From: Congeria kusceri
Lineage: Eukaryota; Mollusca; Bivalvia; Myida; Dreissenidae
Direction: 5' to 3'
NCBI GenBank assembly: GCA_027627225.1
Contig: CM051032.1
Span: 67,118,320 to 67,182,319, forward strand
Length of the DNA stretch: 64,000 nt
In this document: positions 34,896 through 47,545 of the stretch, one piece after another
Layout: each line of letters begins with the position of its first letter
Position numbering within the stretch: position 1 is the stretch's first letter
Made by a program: the position numbers and the translations under genes
Notes under the pieces: model-generated
Told to the model about the DNA's origin: nothing
Databases searched by the model: none
Seen by the model: the letters and a program-made list of their open reading frames with translations, nothing else

Positions 34896-35700
34896 CAGCT
34901 TGGCATACTAATCACAGCGACTTGTCCTATAATATTGTCACAGTGACCTACTATGTACTTAATTCAATTTTAATTTCTTTTATTTACTACCTTCTATTTT
35001 ATTTGTTTCTGAGGTATTCAGCAACTAATCTTTTGCATATATTTCAGCCTCTGCTTGGAATTCACACCTTGTCACTTACAATCAAATATTTTGGTCCGAA
35101 TTGTATTACTATTTTATTCCGATGCCTTCATATGTAGTCCGTTATATGTTTTAATATCTTACATATAATATAGGTCAATGTGTATATACAATTTAATTTT
35201 CCCCATATATTTGCTGTGATTAGGCCAGAGCATAGTTTGTCAGTTTCATTGGTATGGTTTTGATTTCTGCCTCATCAGTATTAACAGTATATATTTCGAT
35301 TTAATGTCTGTAAGCTTGAGTTGGAGTCTTAAGCTACTGCTTCTAGTTCAATGGCCATACTATGCTCATACTTCTCAGCAATGTGCATTTGTATTCCTTT
35401 ACACAGGTAATGTTGCAATTCTTTCGTTGCTTAGCCACATCTCTTCATCAAACAACACTTAGTTTTTGCCTTGTAGCAAATGCATAACATATTTCTTCAT
35501 TTTCTTTACAACTTCATTTTCAATTGTGTGGGTATTGCTTTTAATGTTTTTGTTTGTTATCTCTCTACATTTTTTGTGCTTAGTCGTACATGCGGGTTGC
35601 TATATATACCAGCCTAAATGATCTTTGTCAGTATTAAGAATTTTCTTCTAATATCATTTACATACGTTTTAGCCCCGAACACTTGTCTCGTCTCGGTCTT
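34896..35700. other. non-coding, no feature recognised
   Basis: AT-rich with T-rich bias on the plus strand, linking the hairpin array and the multi-hairpin repeats. Only short frames. Confidence 0.5.
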
Positions 35701-35714
35701 CATGGTCGGCGGTC

Positions 35715-36215
35715 GGTTCCGTTTGTGGCGGTTGTTGTCCGCCCATTATGTCATTTATGGAAAAACTTGTGTTTTCATTGTATATTACAAATTGTTATGT
35801 ATATACAATGTATTGGTTATTTTATGGCATTTTAAATAAATGCCCTTTTTGATCCTAACCCACGTATTGTTTTTCCTTCAATGTTTTCATTGTATATTAC
35901 AAATTGTTATGTATATACAATGTATTGCTATTTTATGGCATTTTAAATAAATGCCTTCGGCGGTTTTTGTCTGCACATTATGTCATTTATGGAAAAACTT
36001 GTGTTTTCATTGTATATTACAAATTGTCATGTATATACAATGTATTGGTTATTTTATGGCATATTAAATAAATGCCCTTTTTCGGCGGTTTTTGTCCGCC
36101 CATTATGTCATTTATGGAAAAACTTGTGTTTTCATTGTATATTACAAATTGTTATGTATATACAATGTATTGGTTATTTTATGGCATTTTAAATAAACGA
36201 CATTTTTTTATCCTA
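35715..36215 (+). repeat. four tandem multi-hairpin units of about 125 bp
   Basis: Units carry up to three self-complementary pairs: GGCGG/CCGCC around TTTTTGT, CATTGTATAT/ATATACAATG around a 15-base loop, and GGCATTT/AAATGCC around TAAAT. The second unit is partial. Each unit also holds TAAATAAA, a polyadenylation-type signal, so this could be the 3' end of a transcript covering the upstream hairpins. Confidence 0.65.
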
Positions 36216-36403
36216 ACCCGCGTGTTGTATTTCCTTCAATGCCATACGAGTTTGACCGCTCCCTAGTCTTCCAGGAAACAATGCATAAATATCATGCAAA
36301 TATTTCATTGCATGGTCAGTGATTGGCCCATCCGCAAGTGTGGAAAAGAGACAATGAGTAAAGGCTTCTTACATGTGTTAGGAAATTTAGTGGAAAAGTC
36401 TGT

Positions 36404-37056
36404 ATAGCTCAAGTGTATGAAATTCAGTAATTAAATAATCGGACTTCCAATGAATCATTACATTTGCCGGACAGCCTTAATGTGGCGCAAATAACTGCCG
36501 GGACAATTTGCATAATCCTCATGCTGCTGGGCACATTATTCAGCTTGGGCGTCTTGATGACATTCCATCGATGTTCACATCTTTAAACGCCGACTAACGT
36601 CTTGATCATTGGCATCGTTGTTTGTGACGTCGTTGGCTCTTCCGGATTTCCGTTTGTCATAGTTTCTTGCTTTTCCGGGCAGTGGTACTTTGGAGAATTC
36701 TGGTGCAAAATATACGGGTCATTGATGGCTGCTGCTGGGACTGCAAACATCAGCATTCTCACAGCAATAGCTGTCAATAGGTACTTTATTATGCTTCACA
36801 CGGCACGCGCCCGCTCATGTACAACTCTGAAGGCAGTGGCAGTGAGTTTTGGGTGTATTGGACACGGCTTACTGTGGGCTTTGTTCCCCTTTATGGGGTG
36901 GGGGAATATCACTCGGGATCCAAATAGATTAAGCTGTGGGCCGGATTGGACTAACAGAAACATTTCCAGCGTCTCATACAATATCAGCATGAGGTCATCG
37001 ATATGGCAGTTCCACTGATAATAATCTGTGTGTGTTATATAAAGATTTTAATTAAG
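36404..37056 (+). pseudogene. opsin B exon 1
   Basis: TM1 to TM5 on one exon, ending AAG|GTGAGA. The longest open part (36602-37018) covers TM2-TM5 start. Compared with A, the sequence around VVGSSGF is three bases shorter, and the frameshift at about 36993 sends the end of TM5 out of frame. Confidence 0.85.
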
Positions 37057-38404
37057 GTGAGAGGTTTTATATTGATATAGGTATATTCATATAGACTACC
37101 AAGTGTTGTTTTTTTTTTTATAAAAACTGATTTTTGTGTGCAAATTATGCAATTTACGTCCATTTTTGTGATAAACAGAAATGTATGCATTTATTTGAAT
37201 TTGCATCGATGTTTTTTGATACAACGAATTATTTATAAATGAAGATATGACATATATGTAACACAAAAGAGGTATTGGACTTTTCCTACAGATTTTATGC
37301 ACGACAAAGGCAATCAATACAAATTGCTATTTATTTTGTATACATGTATTTAAATATCAGTTTCGAACATACATAAAGAAATTTCAATACACATATCAGA
37401 GTGGAGTCTTTATAATAAGATGTCAAGAAATGTCATAACAAATTTAATAGAGGACTCTTTCTTATAAGATGTAGAGAATGTGTTTACAAATTTAATAGAG
37501 GGGTCTCTGTAATACGATGTTGAGAAAGGCCTTTACAAATTTAATAGAGGAATCGATATAATGCGAGATAGGGAAAGGACTTTACACATTAAGTATAGGG
37601 ATCGATATGATAAGATATAGAGAAATATCTTTACAAATTTAAAAGAGGGGTCTATGAAATAAGATGTACCGGTAAAAGTATATACAGCTTTGACACCAAA
37701 AGCGCTAAAATACGTGAGTGTGAAACACAAAATATATCATTACAGCTATAGTAATTGTGCAGTAAAAAGAAAAGCAAAAAACAGCAACGTTATTGTAAAA
37801 ACCAAGAATGTATGTTTAGGGGCTGGATTACCGGAAAGCAAAATATTTCACTATTTTTTTCGTCAATCCGTTATTAAATTTAAATATAACAATAATGTAA
37901 AACGAATGTACAGCTGTACGCATAAAGAAAATATGTATGTTTGACAATGTTTATCGTGCTATCCAAAACCTGATAAAATTTAAGAACAGTCTTAATTATG
38001 CCGATGCACATAATTATAGATTATAGTGTGTTCTTACTTTACACAGTGTATATTACAAATACATTAATACTACTATTAACATGATATAATTAATATCGTC
38101 TTTAGCATTTGACTGTATTTCATTACACCTGAAATTTTATCATATAATATCACCTGATCTAAAAATGAGAACATTATACTTTGTCCGACAAAAATTGCGT
38201 AAAAACTGTTATTTATACTTTAAGAAACCCTCGGTTTCAAACCAAAGGCACATTGTAATCCTTAAAATTCGAGGCATTAAACTAACGTTAAGAGGATACA
38301 ACAGTTTCACGCTCAACCCTCGATGTTTACGCTAATGTATCCCATTTGGCCACATACAAGGACCTATATATACGAGAAACTAGTAACGCAACTGAAACAA
38401 TTCC
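37057..38404. other. opsin B intron 1, non-coding
   Basis: A weak tandem pattern at 37395-37650 repeats ACAAATTTAATAGAGG about every 60 bp (five diverged units). Otherwise AT-rich with no gene. Confidence 0.55.
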
Positions 38405-39261
38405 GTGACACAAGGCCTCATTGAGTCCAAACGTGACACAAGATGTTATTGAGTCCAAACGTGACACAAGATCTCATTGAGTCCAAACGTGACACAAGAC
38501 CTCATTGAGTCCAAACGTGACACAAGGCCTCATTGAGTCCAAACATGACACAAGACCTCATTGAGTGCAAACGTGACACAAGACGTTATTGATTCCAAAC
38601 GTGACACAATACCTTATTGAGTCCAAACGTGACACAAGGCCTCATTGAGTCCAAACGTGACACAAGGCCTCATTTAGTCCGAATATGACACAAGACCAAA
38701 TTGAGTCCAAACGTGACACAAGACATTATTGCGTCCAAACGAGACACAAGGCCTTATTGAGTCCAAATGTGACACAAGACCCAAACGTGACACAAGGACT
38801 CATTAAGTCCAAACGTGACACAAGACCTCATTGAGTCCAAACGTGACATAAGGCCTCATTGAGTCCAAACGTGAAACAATGCCTCATTGTGTCCAAACGT
38901 GACACAAGACCTCATTGTGTCCAAACGTGACACAAGACATTATTGAGTCCAAACGTGACACAAGGCCTCATTGAGTCCAAACGTGAACAAGACCTCATTG
39001 AGTCCAAACGTGACACAAAACCTCATTGAGTAAAAACGTGACACAAGATCTCATTGAGTCCAAACGTGACACAAGGCCTCATTGAGTCCAAACGTGACAC
39101 AAGACCTCATTGAGTCCAAACGTGACACAAGACATCATTAAGTAAAAACGTGACACAATACCTCATTGAGTCCAAACGTGACACAATACCTCATTGAGTC
39201 CAAACGTGACACAAGACCTCGGTGAGTCCAAACGTGACACAAGACCTCATTGAGTCCAAAC
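38405..39261. repeat. 28-bp minisatellite, about 30 units
   Basis: Each unit combines GTGACACAAG, CCTCATTGA and GTCCAAAC. Scattered variants include CATTATTGA and GTAAAAAC. Located in opsin B intron 1. The second copy of the unit has one more repeat (27 bp), the only length change I see between the two large duplicates. Confidence 0.95.
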
Positions 39262-39385
39262 ATTGTATTTTGGTTAAACGACCATTTCCATTTTCCATAG
39301 ACAAATAGCCTCGTAACGAGCATATATTTCCAAGTGACACCTCAATAGGTTGCTTGTTTATTAAAAATAGCAACATCCTTTCCAG

Positions 39386-39455
39386 AAGTCGCAGTGGTGA
39401 AATTGATATGGTGTGCACCTTGCGATGAGGGTGGTCGAGAGTTCGATCTCTATTC
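39386..39455 (+). mobile_element. tRNA-derived SINE head
   Basis: A-box-like GCAGTGGTGAAATTGATATGG, then GGTCGAGAGTTCGATCTC with the B box at 39439-39450, in tRNA-like spacing. Downstream tail not delimited. Present again at 60460-60529. Confidence 0.5.
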
Positions 39456-39969
39456 GGGAAGCGTTTGAATGAGCTTACTCAAAAATACACATAGTTCTAG
39501 TTTTACCCAGGAAACGGACTCAAAAAAATGTCTCATTAAGAATCTGACTTTTGAAACAATCGAGCTTAAACAAATAGGTTTGACCTAAACTATGCGTTGT
39601 CGTTCCTTTCACTAACCAACTCCTCTGCAACGAGCTCAATGCCAATGTTCTTGGCAAAACTGTTTTAAACTTACAAGTTATGTTTCAAGTACAATTTAAA
39701 ACCACATTTATCGTACAATGTAAATACTTGTCATAATATTGCTACAAGGTTTATAAAGACGCCTTAAAATACATTATCATTTAGGGTCTATTTAAGACAG
39801 CACTTTCTTACGCTATTGTCACAGGCAATGTTATAAAAATTCACCTGAGAAAATGTGAACCGCGATTGTAGTTAACCGTTGTGAACGAGGGTGATAACAA
39901 GGTGCTAGACTGAATCCAATATGAAAATTCAATATTGTCTTGTAGCCATAGTAACATTTTTGTCTTCCG

Positions 39970-40060
39970 GTTCACAGTCACACTTTGCGAACTGCCAGCC
40001 ACGGCACGGCCTCTCGCATTGCGGAAATACAGGTGACCATGTCTGCATTTCTTATCATAG
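39970..40060 (+). pseudogene. opsin B exon 2 (loop 3 and start of TM6), acceptor lost
   Basis: 91 nt, aligned without gaps to 7269-7359. It encodes TASRIAEIQVTMSAFLII. The donor GTATAT at 40061 is intact, but the base pair before the exon is CG rather than AG. The next AG (39976) would put the frame off. Confidence 0.8.
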
Positions 40061-41010
40061 GTATATCAAACATCTCCAGATCTTATCTTAGGTGTGTGAA
40101 CCATATCCACGTCTTATCGAATATACGTGAGCCATCTTCATTTCTTGTCATAAGTATGTTCATCATCTCTACTTCTTACTATACGGATGTGCACCATCTC
40201 AACTTATTAATATCCATTGGTATGAGAACCATACGTATGTATACTATTTCTACGTCTTACAATAAGTAGGTTCACCTTCTCAGCTTCTTACCATACGTAT
40301 GTACACCATCTCAACTTCTCACCATTGGTATGAGAACCATAAGTATGTATACTATTTTAATTTAACTTCTTACCATAGGTATATGAACAATAAGTATGTG
40401 CACCATCTTTGCTTCTTACCGTTAGTATGAGAACCATAAATATGTGTACCATTTCTACCTCTTACCAGAAGCATGTGAACAATAAATATGTGCACTATCT
40501 TAACTTCTTACCATAAGTATGTGTCCCATCTCCGATTGCCATCAAAGGTATGGTCACCATCTCTGCTTCTTACCATAGGAATGTGAACCATATCCACTTC
40601 TTACCATAGGTATGTGAACCATATCCACCTGTTATCGTAAAAATTTGAACCATATCCACATATAATCGTAGATATGTGAACTATCTCCACCTCTCGCCAT
40701 AGGTATGGTCACCATCTCTACTTCTTACCATAAGTATGTGTCCCATCTCTGATTACCATCATAGGTATGTGAACCATATCCACGTCTTACGATAGGTGTG
40801 TGAACCATATCCACTTCTTACCATAGGTATGCGAACCATATCCACCTGTTATCGTAAAAATGTGAACCATATCCACTTCTAATCGTAGATATGTGAACCA
40901 TCTCCACTTCTCACCATAGGTATGTGCACTATCTCAATTTCAAATGATTAGTATGTGAACCATCTCGAATTCCTGTGATTCATTTCCACTTCCTGTTGTA
41001 TTCATGTGAA
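40061..41010. repeat. minisatellite of about 32-bp units copied from the exon 2 splice donor
   Basis: About 28 units resembling ACTTCTTACCATAGGTATG followed by TGAACCATATCC. The true junction just upstream reads TTCTTATCATAG|GTATATC, so each unit repeats the exon end and donor. Several units contain CATAG|GTATGTG, a better-looking 5' splice site than the original. Confidence 0.85.
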
Positions 41011-42865
41011 CTATCGTGTACCTGTTCACATAGTATTGCGCAGCTATCTGTGTTTCTTATCATATTAATTTAAGGCCAACATTTTTTTATCTTTTGTTTT
41101 ACGGGAGCGCCGACCATAACTTTTGACAAAATCAAATCTGAATTTTAATTATAATTTTCCCGCCGACTTTGTATTTTATTCGTAGCACAAAAAAAATCTA
41201 TGCCGAGAGCTAAAATGTTTTGTACCATGTTCCAATAAAAAGTACTATTTTCATTTCTTTCCCGATGCAGACGAAACACTTTGAGTACGAATATAAATTA
41301 GGCAAAATGTATGGACTGGTTTATGTATAAAACACAGTTTATAACACAAACCATAAATTTCCAATAACCAATCTGGCACAGTCTGCCAGGTGCGTGGTTT
41401 TATCTCGGAAAATCTTTATCAAATTTGTGAAAACAACTCGCTGTTTGTCAGCATTCACTGTCTTATTAAAGATGATTGCTAGCAAGCTGTCGTAGAATCA
41501 GCGGACACAACTAATTACAGGATTATCTTGTTGATAAATGGAGTGTGAAATTTTGTTTCTGGAATATGTCAAATGGACTGGTTATCGGGTATGTTTGTAT
41601 TTCGGACAGTAAAGTAAAAGTGGATTGTTCTTGATTTCAAACTTCAAATATAATATCCTATTTTACCAGTTAGTTGTTTTCGATACATGTACATAATTGG
41701 TATATATTTTGTTCAGCCTTTTTATGTTAACCAGAGTGCAACAATTCATTATAGTATACTATTTACAAATTTTAGTTCATTAATATTTTGTGAAGCACTT
41801 TTCAATAGTATAACAGTGTATACATGTTGACATGTTACTGCAATGAACAATAAACTAAAATGTTTAATGCATTTAATATAGTGCACGTAATTTACATGTA
41901 CACGTGCTTTTGTTAATGCCATAATATTAATGTAAAGCACAGTAAAATATATATCTATTAAAACAATAAAAACATTGAGGTAGGTTCCTCCAGTGGCCAG
42001 TGTTTCCCAAAATCAGGCATTTCGTGCTAATTTTTCCTATAAAAAGCCAGGCCCTTTCCCCAAAATCGGCAGAAAAAATTCTGAAAATTTATCAAAAACA
42101 AAAGAGAATCCATTTCAATTCGCAAAATAGCATAGAACAACACAGTTTCTGACATCGTTACCAATTTATGTGAAAGAAATGTTATCATTTTGAGTGTCTT
42201 TGCCGAAGAAGCAGAGGTGTTCTCAGGCATACACTTTGACATTATGATAAACTTTGGGTAGGTTTGATGAAATAAATAGTATTGATTAAAATGCCATACT
42301 TAAATTATATGCATTATTAACTGTATAAATTGCCTAATGATTGCATCGGACCAGTTTGAAAATTGGTAAATGTTTAGGGTAAACTTTTAGGCCATGTCAA
42401 TTTAAAGTATGAATAAAAGAAAACAGGTCGGGGAAATTACAAAATTTCAGTATTAAGTTAGTGAGCTCCAGATGATCCAGTAGTTACAAAAAAAGAAGAA
42501 AATTGACAAGGTACTGGGTTCAACGAAAGTGCCAGCTAATGAATGTTTACATTAAAATAATAACAAGTGTACAAACACAGAAATATGACAATACAATATG
42601 AAACAAAAGCAGTTGTCAAGTTAAAAATAATAAATGTTTGGATAAGTATGAAATAATGATTGTTTAATTCTGCTAAAATACATAGTTAAAGAGTTTTCAA
42701 CTAATTTATTTTTACTAGTATGTCTTAAAAGTGCATGTTTTTGACCGTGACTGTAACAAATGTTTTATTTTAAAAATAAATAAAATTATATTTTTTTCAT
42801 TTTTATTTTCGTTTTTTTTGTCGACTGGTGATAAAAAGACATATTATTTTTATTTTTATTTATCA
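41011..42865. other. opsin B intron 2, first part, non-coding
   Basis: AT-rich, no repeats delimited. Short frames only. Confidence 0.5.
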
Positions 42866-42878
42866 CCCCCCCCCCCCC
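42866..42878. repeat. poly-C tract (13 C)
   Basis: A run of 13 C after TATCA. Also present at 63940-63953 in the second copy, apparently one longer. Such tracts are prone to sequencing error. Confidence 0.8.
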
Positions 42879-42926
42879 GACTCAATTACAAAAAAAAAAT
42901 TCCCGTAAAACAAAAAGTTAAAAAAT

Positions 42927-44309
42927 GTTGGCCTAAACCATCACTATATTGTAGTCATGTCAACAATCTCCATCTTTATGTGTTATATCTAGGTGAACAT
43001 TTTCACCGTCATATTCTGTGATTAAATTGATTATGAAGTAATCAAACAATTACACTACAATTGCTATTTTTCATCTTGTATATTCTGGTATTACGGAATT
43101 AATTTCATAGAGATTCTGTAAAACGTACTTAAATAAATATCAACAGGTGATATGATGTTACCATTTTACATTCAGTCTGAAATTGGTATTTTAATTCATT
43201 ACTTTCTTACAAATAGTCTAGACTCTAAAGTACATGTAACTCAATACTGAATTTTTAATACAAAATACATATCATTGGCCACTGCGAACACTACATACAG
43301 TTAGTAGCATGCACAAATCTTCCTGATTTGTTTTAAAGGGACCTATTCACGGGTAGTCAATTGACAATTGCCCCCCAAAAATTCACATATTTCAGATTCC
43401 TAAGAAAATAGAATATAACATAAAAAGCAGCGAAATAATAGATACAATTTAAAATGATAAAATTATACAACGTCTGTAACACGATTAATATAGAAGAATC
43501 CCTTGGTTCATTGTGTTGTTTTCATTTTGAAAACGTGTACATAGTGTAAATTAAACAATTAACGACTGCGGTTTGCCATGAAACGTTTATGTATTGAATA
43601 TCAACACATTTTCAAGCAAGAAATATAAATCTTCATCAATAGTTCTTAAAACTTATATATTTAATGATATTTTATATGCTTTTTAATCTTTTTTTATATT
43701 TTATCTTAAAAAAAAACGCCAAATTCAAACATGAATTACATGGACTTTTTAATCAGAATGGCTAACAACTATACAGCCAAATATCGTTTCAATGCACGTT
43801 CCCAATATTCCAAAAATGTCAACCATATTAAATTAATTTAATAATGTTTCCAATAATTTCGGGCATATAGCACGTGATCCTGTTAACCTAGTTTCGTAGG
43901 TAATGCTTGTGGGGACTTGAAAGTCCAATTAACGGAGATAACAATTAGTAACTGCATGTGAGGTGTCTAAATTACTTGTGGGGAAAATTATATTTGTTCA
44001 GGGAATGCTAAATGAGATTCATTTGCTGTATGATGTGGAACCCCAAACTAACAATGTGTGAAACTGCATCCGCAGGAGAGTAACCATTACTAACATCCCT
44101 AGAGTTATAAGAGAGTTATAACTTGTAACACCTATATATGCATGCTTAGAGTGTTCCTTAACTTTAGTTGTAAGGTGTTAAAGTAACATGTCAATAAAGG
44201 TGTGTTTTTTTTGTTCTTGTCCTTGCTGACCGTAATATTAACGAGGGTACAAATTGGATTTTTCGATGTCGTCAATTCTTGGTCTAATGCTAGGATGGAT
44301 AACGTGAGA
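42927..44309. other. opsin B intron 2, middle, non-coding
   Basis: AT-rich with scattered homopolymers. The counterpart in the second copy lies beyond the window end. Confidence 0.5.
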
Positions 44310-44420
44310 TTATCCTCTTGCCTTGGTAAAGTTCGCAACCTCTTAATAAGTGGTTTGCTCCAGACTAAAAAAACTAAGCATAAGTTGATACTCAGTTATT
44401 GATCAGCAAACAAATAATCA
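44310..44420. repeat. intron segment shared with opsin A intron 2
   Basis: Lines up with 12110-12240: CTTGGTAA, CCTCTTAATAAGTGG, TGCTCCAG, CTAA-CATAA, GCAAACAAATAATC in the same order. Confidence 0.55.
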
Positions 44421-45190
44421 GTTTTTAACTGACGAAGATACGAGTAAAAGCCACGTAAACTGGAAGAGAATATTATGTTATTTCGAGTAGCCTCTACACG
44501 TAAAGCTGGAGAATTGTAAGGTGTAACACATAGTGGTATTATAAGTGCGGCCTTTAACATTAGTTATAAAAGTCCTTAAAGTGACGTATGAATATATTAA
44601 ATAATTTATGAACAATTATAAGAAGCTAACTTAATATAAATCAGAACATGAAAGATACACATACATGTAGTTTCTTATGCCAAAAAGCTTATAATTTAAA
44701 AACAAAACTGGAATCATAACAAATAAATGTGTGTTTTTTATTGACAGTAACAATATATGAAAAAATCCTTTTAAAATTAATCTGCCCTCAAGTTGACGTG
44801 GACGTGGGCCGGAGCAATGGTCAAAAAGATGCCAAACTACAATTCTTTCAACCTTAAAAATCCTAGTTTAGCATTTTCAGCAATAATATGTGTTACTTCA
44901 GCTGACATGGATTTAACAATCTGTCATATCCACAAATTATGCCTTGTAATTTTGGTTGAGGGGTTACTTATACGAACAAACATTCTTGTGGGCTTAAAAG
45001 GTATTTAACCTTTATCAATACTGAGGTTATGGTATATACCGTCAGTTACAAAGAGTTAACTGGGCTTGACAAATGGGGCTCATGAGGATAAGAATGATAA
45101 TAACGCTCAAGCTGCTAATAAATGTGGAATATTTGAAATCGAAATATGCATATATATTTTGTGTCATATCAATTTTTCATATTTTTTCAG

Positions 45191-45375
45191 TTGGGTTTAT
45201 TGTTGCCTGGTTGCCTTATGTATGTTTCTCACTGTGGACAATGTTTAACGATGTATCGACCATGTCGCCAATTGTTGCCATTTTCCCATCAGTGTTTGCA
45301 AAGTCTTCGTTTGTCTGGAATTCCCTGATTTACATCGACAGGAACAAGGAGTTTCGTCATCAAGCCTTGGTCTAA
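45191..45375 (+). pseudogene. opsin B exon 3 (TM6-TM7, retinal Lys)
   Basis: After the acceptor ATTTTTTCAG (AG 45189-45190), TT completes a Val codon with the G of exon 2, then GFIVAWLPYVCFSLW (TM6) and VFAKSSFVWNSLIY (TM7) follow. Pro in the usual NPxxY is Ser here (NSLIY). It stops at 45373-45375 shortly after the helix 8 start. The next bases still resemble the tail region of A in another frame. Confidence 0.85.
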
Positions 45376-47260
45376 TGCTGGGACGAACGTCATCCACCTG
45401 GCTAGACTACGAGGGATGTTCGCAAATAACGTAGACTTTTTATATTGTTTACAACTAAATACAATTAATTGAATAAAACCTATTTCAAAATGAATCGGGA
45501 TTCAAATGGAACATGTTTAATAAGTAATATTGTGAAATTAATTTGTTATGTGCCTAATCTATTTGATAATATAACCATGGTAACCGTTAGGCGGAGCACG
45601 CCATTTATTTGCATTACAACAAGTAAATAGATCGTAATTCTGCACGAAATAAGTATACTTACTTAAAAAAAAATTGGTATAATGTAAGACAAACATACAT
45701 TGACATCATACCAAAAATTGGCTTTATTTTAAGATTGCCTATTAATAAAAACAATATTGATATGAAGGTGATGCACAACGTCAATGGAGAAAAAAATGTA
45801 ATTGTGAGATCAACTCTAAATTCGGGTGGTAATGAAATCGAGTCAAGATATCGATGGCTTAAAGCTAGAACCACGTATCTCTATTTCACCAAATTTTTCA
45901 GGAGAGCAGAAAAACGTGTTAATTTTACAACTATTTGGATAATCAAAAACATTTTTTTCCTGTTTATAGTAGACCTGAAGCTGTTATTTTTTATGAACGT
46001 TTGCTTGACCATCTCTTTACCATATATGGGCAAATTGATAGTTTTGTTTTGGCATAAGTATTTTATATAAATGTATAACTTTCACACGGGCCAAACTAGT
46101 GTATATTGAAATACATTGTTTTGGCTTAATACTATATAAGAATAGACCAAGGCTTTTGGAATGCCAAAACCATGTATCTGGATATACCACTCTATGGCTG
46201 ATATTACCATAGTAGTTTGTAGGTTAAACTGATGTGCCAATACCAAGTATATAACCATGCTTGGTTTTGGTTTTTAGCAAAAAATATTATTTGAAAGGAA
46301 AATGTATGCCAGTATCATACACATAATGATAACATATTTTGGCACCAACGAAACACATAACGAATCAATGATTTAGTATAATGCCAAAATAAAGCATATG
46401 TGCATAGGTTATTATGGCATGCATAAACCTTAACCAAACTTAAGTTAATTTGGGTTTCAAACAAAGTATTATGGGATAGATTGTTCTTTCACTAAAAAAA
46501 AAGGGGCGATAATTCAAAGGTCCATGTGAAAAAAAAGTTGGCTTACCCTAAAAAATCGTGAGATAGTCCGTTTTTTTCGTACTTTTGTGACGATTATTTA
46601 TTTGCAATTATAAAATCATATAATTTGTGGAATATTGTTACAGGATGAATAGTGGAAAAGAAAAATATAAATTGAAAGCGGTAACCGTTTTTTTCTGGGT
46701 GGGTGGGGTACTTGAAACAGGGTACTGTTAGTGCATTTTACCCCTATTTCGACCCTACGTAAACGGCACATATCCACATAGGGTATGAACTGTTTTTAGT
46801 GTATGATTTTATTGGAATACAGTAGTTTCGAACGATATAATCGTTTCCTGGTGGGGTTAAAGTATTTTGGGGACGATTTAGGGTGAAAACGCACAAGTAA
46901 CGCATTTTGTAAACATATGTTATGCATAGCATGAGACCAGTAATGGTATTTTTTTGTATTTTCTGTGTGTTTTCAGTGTAGACTGATGGTAAACGAGCAG
47001 GAAATGAAGCTGCGCTAACAATTTTGTGAAAAACTATGACCAAAAGTGACGTCAAAGGGGTCTAAAGTGTGAAAACAAGTATAGTTTTATATCTAATTCG
47101 ATGCCATAAATATATTTTGGTGGAAAGCTAGTCTACTAGGAAATTAAAGGCTGGCTGGAAAAGTGTAAATGTACATATAAAACCGAAAAAAGTGATAAGA
47201 AGTGAAAAAAAAAGTTCTTCCTATTTTTGATCGTGAGATAGGCTATGGGGTGGGCTCCAT
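45376..47260. other. 3' flank of opsin B, non-coding
   Basis: A loosely inverted pair, TTTTGGCATAAGTATTTTA (46040) and its near-complement (about 46376-46397), encloses about 340 bp and may be a MITE. The rest is AT-rich. A 111-codon frame at 45735-46070 has no recognisable domain. Confidence 0.45.
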
Positions 47261-47284
47261 TAGACCCTTATAACTTTTGAACGA

Positions 47285-47545
47285 TACAATATATCTCAAA
47301 ACGGATTGCGGATTTGTGCTCAGCATTGAATCCTAACACAGATTTGAACATGTGAGGTTTGTATGTCAAGGTCACCGATTTGGGTAAAATTTCACCCTGA
47401 TGGTACCATCAGGTGAAATTTTTACCCAAATCGGTGACCTTGACATACTACCCTTAGATGTTCAAATCTATGTTCGAATTCATCCCTGAGCACGAATCCG
47501 GTGTTACTTTTGGGATATCTTGGCCCCTTAAAGAATTAGGGAGCT
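47285..47545. repeat. foldback with near-perfect 40-bp inner arms centred on GGTACC
   Basis: Inner arms 47362-47401 and 47408-47448 are almost exact complements around ATGGTACCAT. Outer arms are more diverged but continue to about 47285 and 47545 (CTCAGCATTGAATCC against the complement of GAATTCATCCCTGAG). Total arm length is about 120 bp. Confidence 0.85.

Larger units (their letters stand above)
27077..42926 (+). repeat. 21-kb duplicated unit, first copy (part matched inside window)
   Basis: The sequence from 27077 matches 48124 onward base for base, with offset 21047, changing to 21074 after the 28-bp minisatellite. I count about ten substitutions and one 27-bp indel up to the end of the window. 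If the copies are head to tail, the unit is 27077-48123. Confidence 0.95.
36404..45375 (+). pseudogene. opsin pseudogene B, group-4 (neuropsin/Opn5-like), 3 exons
   Basis: Paralogue of copy A, with exons 36404-37056, 39970-40060 and 45191-45375 and identical phases. It retains the helix 3 to helix 4 part missing in A: AAGTANISILTAIAVNRYF, where NRY replaces the usual D/ERY triad. Extracellular loop 2 keeps the Cys (LSCGPDW) and exon 3 keeps the retinal Lys (FAKSSFVWNSLIY, codon 45301-45303). Lesions: start ATG changed to ATA (36404-36406), in-frame TAA 36584-36586 after TM1, one-base deletion near 36992-36995 in TM5, acceptor AG of exon 2 changed to CG (39968-39969), and a gap of about 17 nt near the C-terminal tail relative to A. 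It cannot make a normal opsin. Confidence 0.85.

Noticed and set aside
45066..45140. Possible opsin loop-3 exon (frame with GAHEDKNDNNAQAANK) just before opsin B exon 3
   Set aside because: The true loop-3 exon is at 39970-40060, with matching phase and a counterpart in copy A. This frame has no acceptor and no counterpart.
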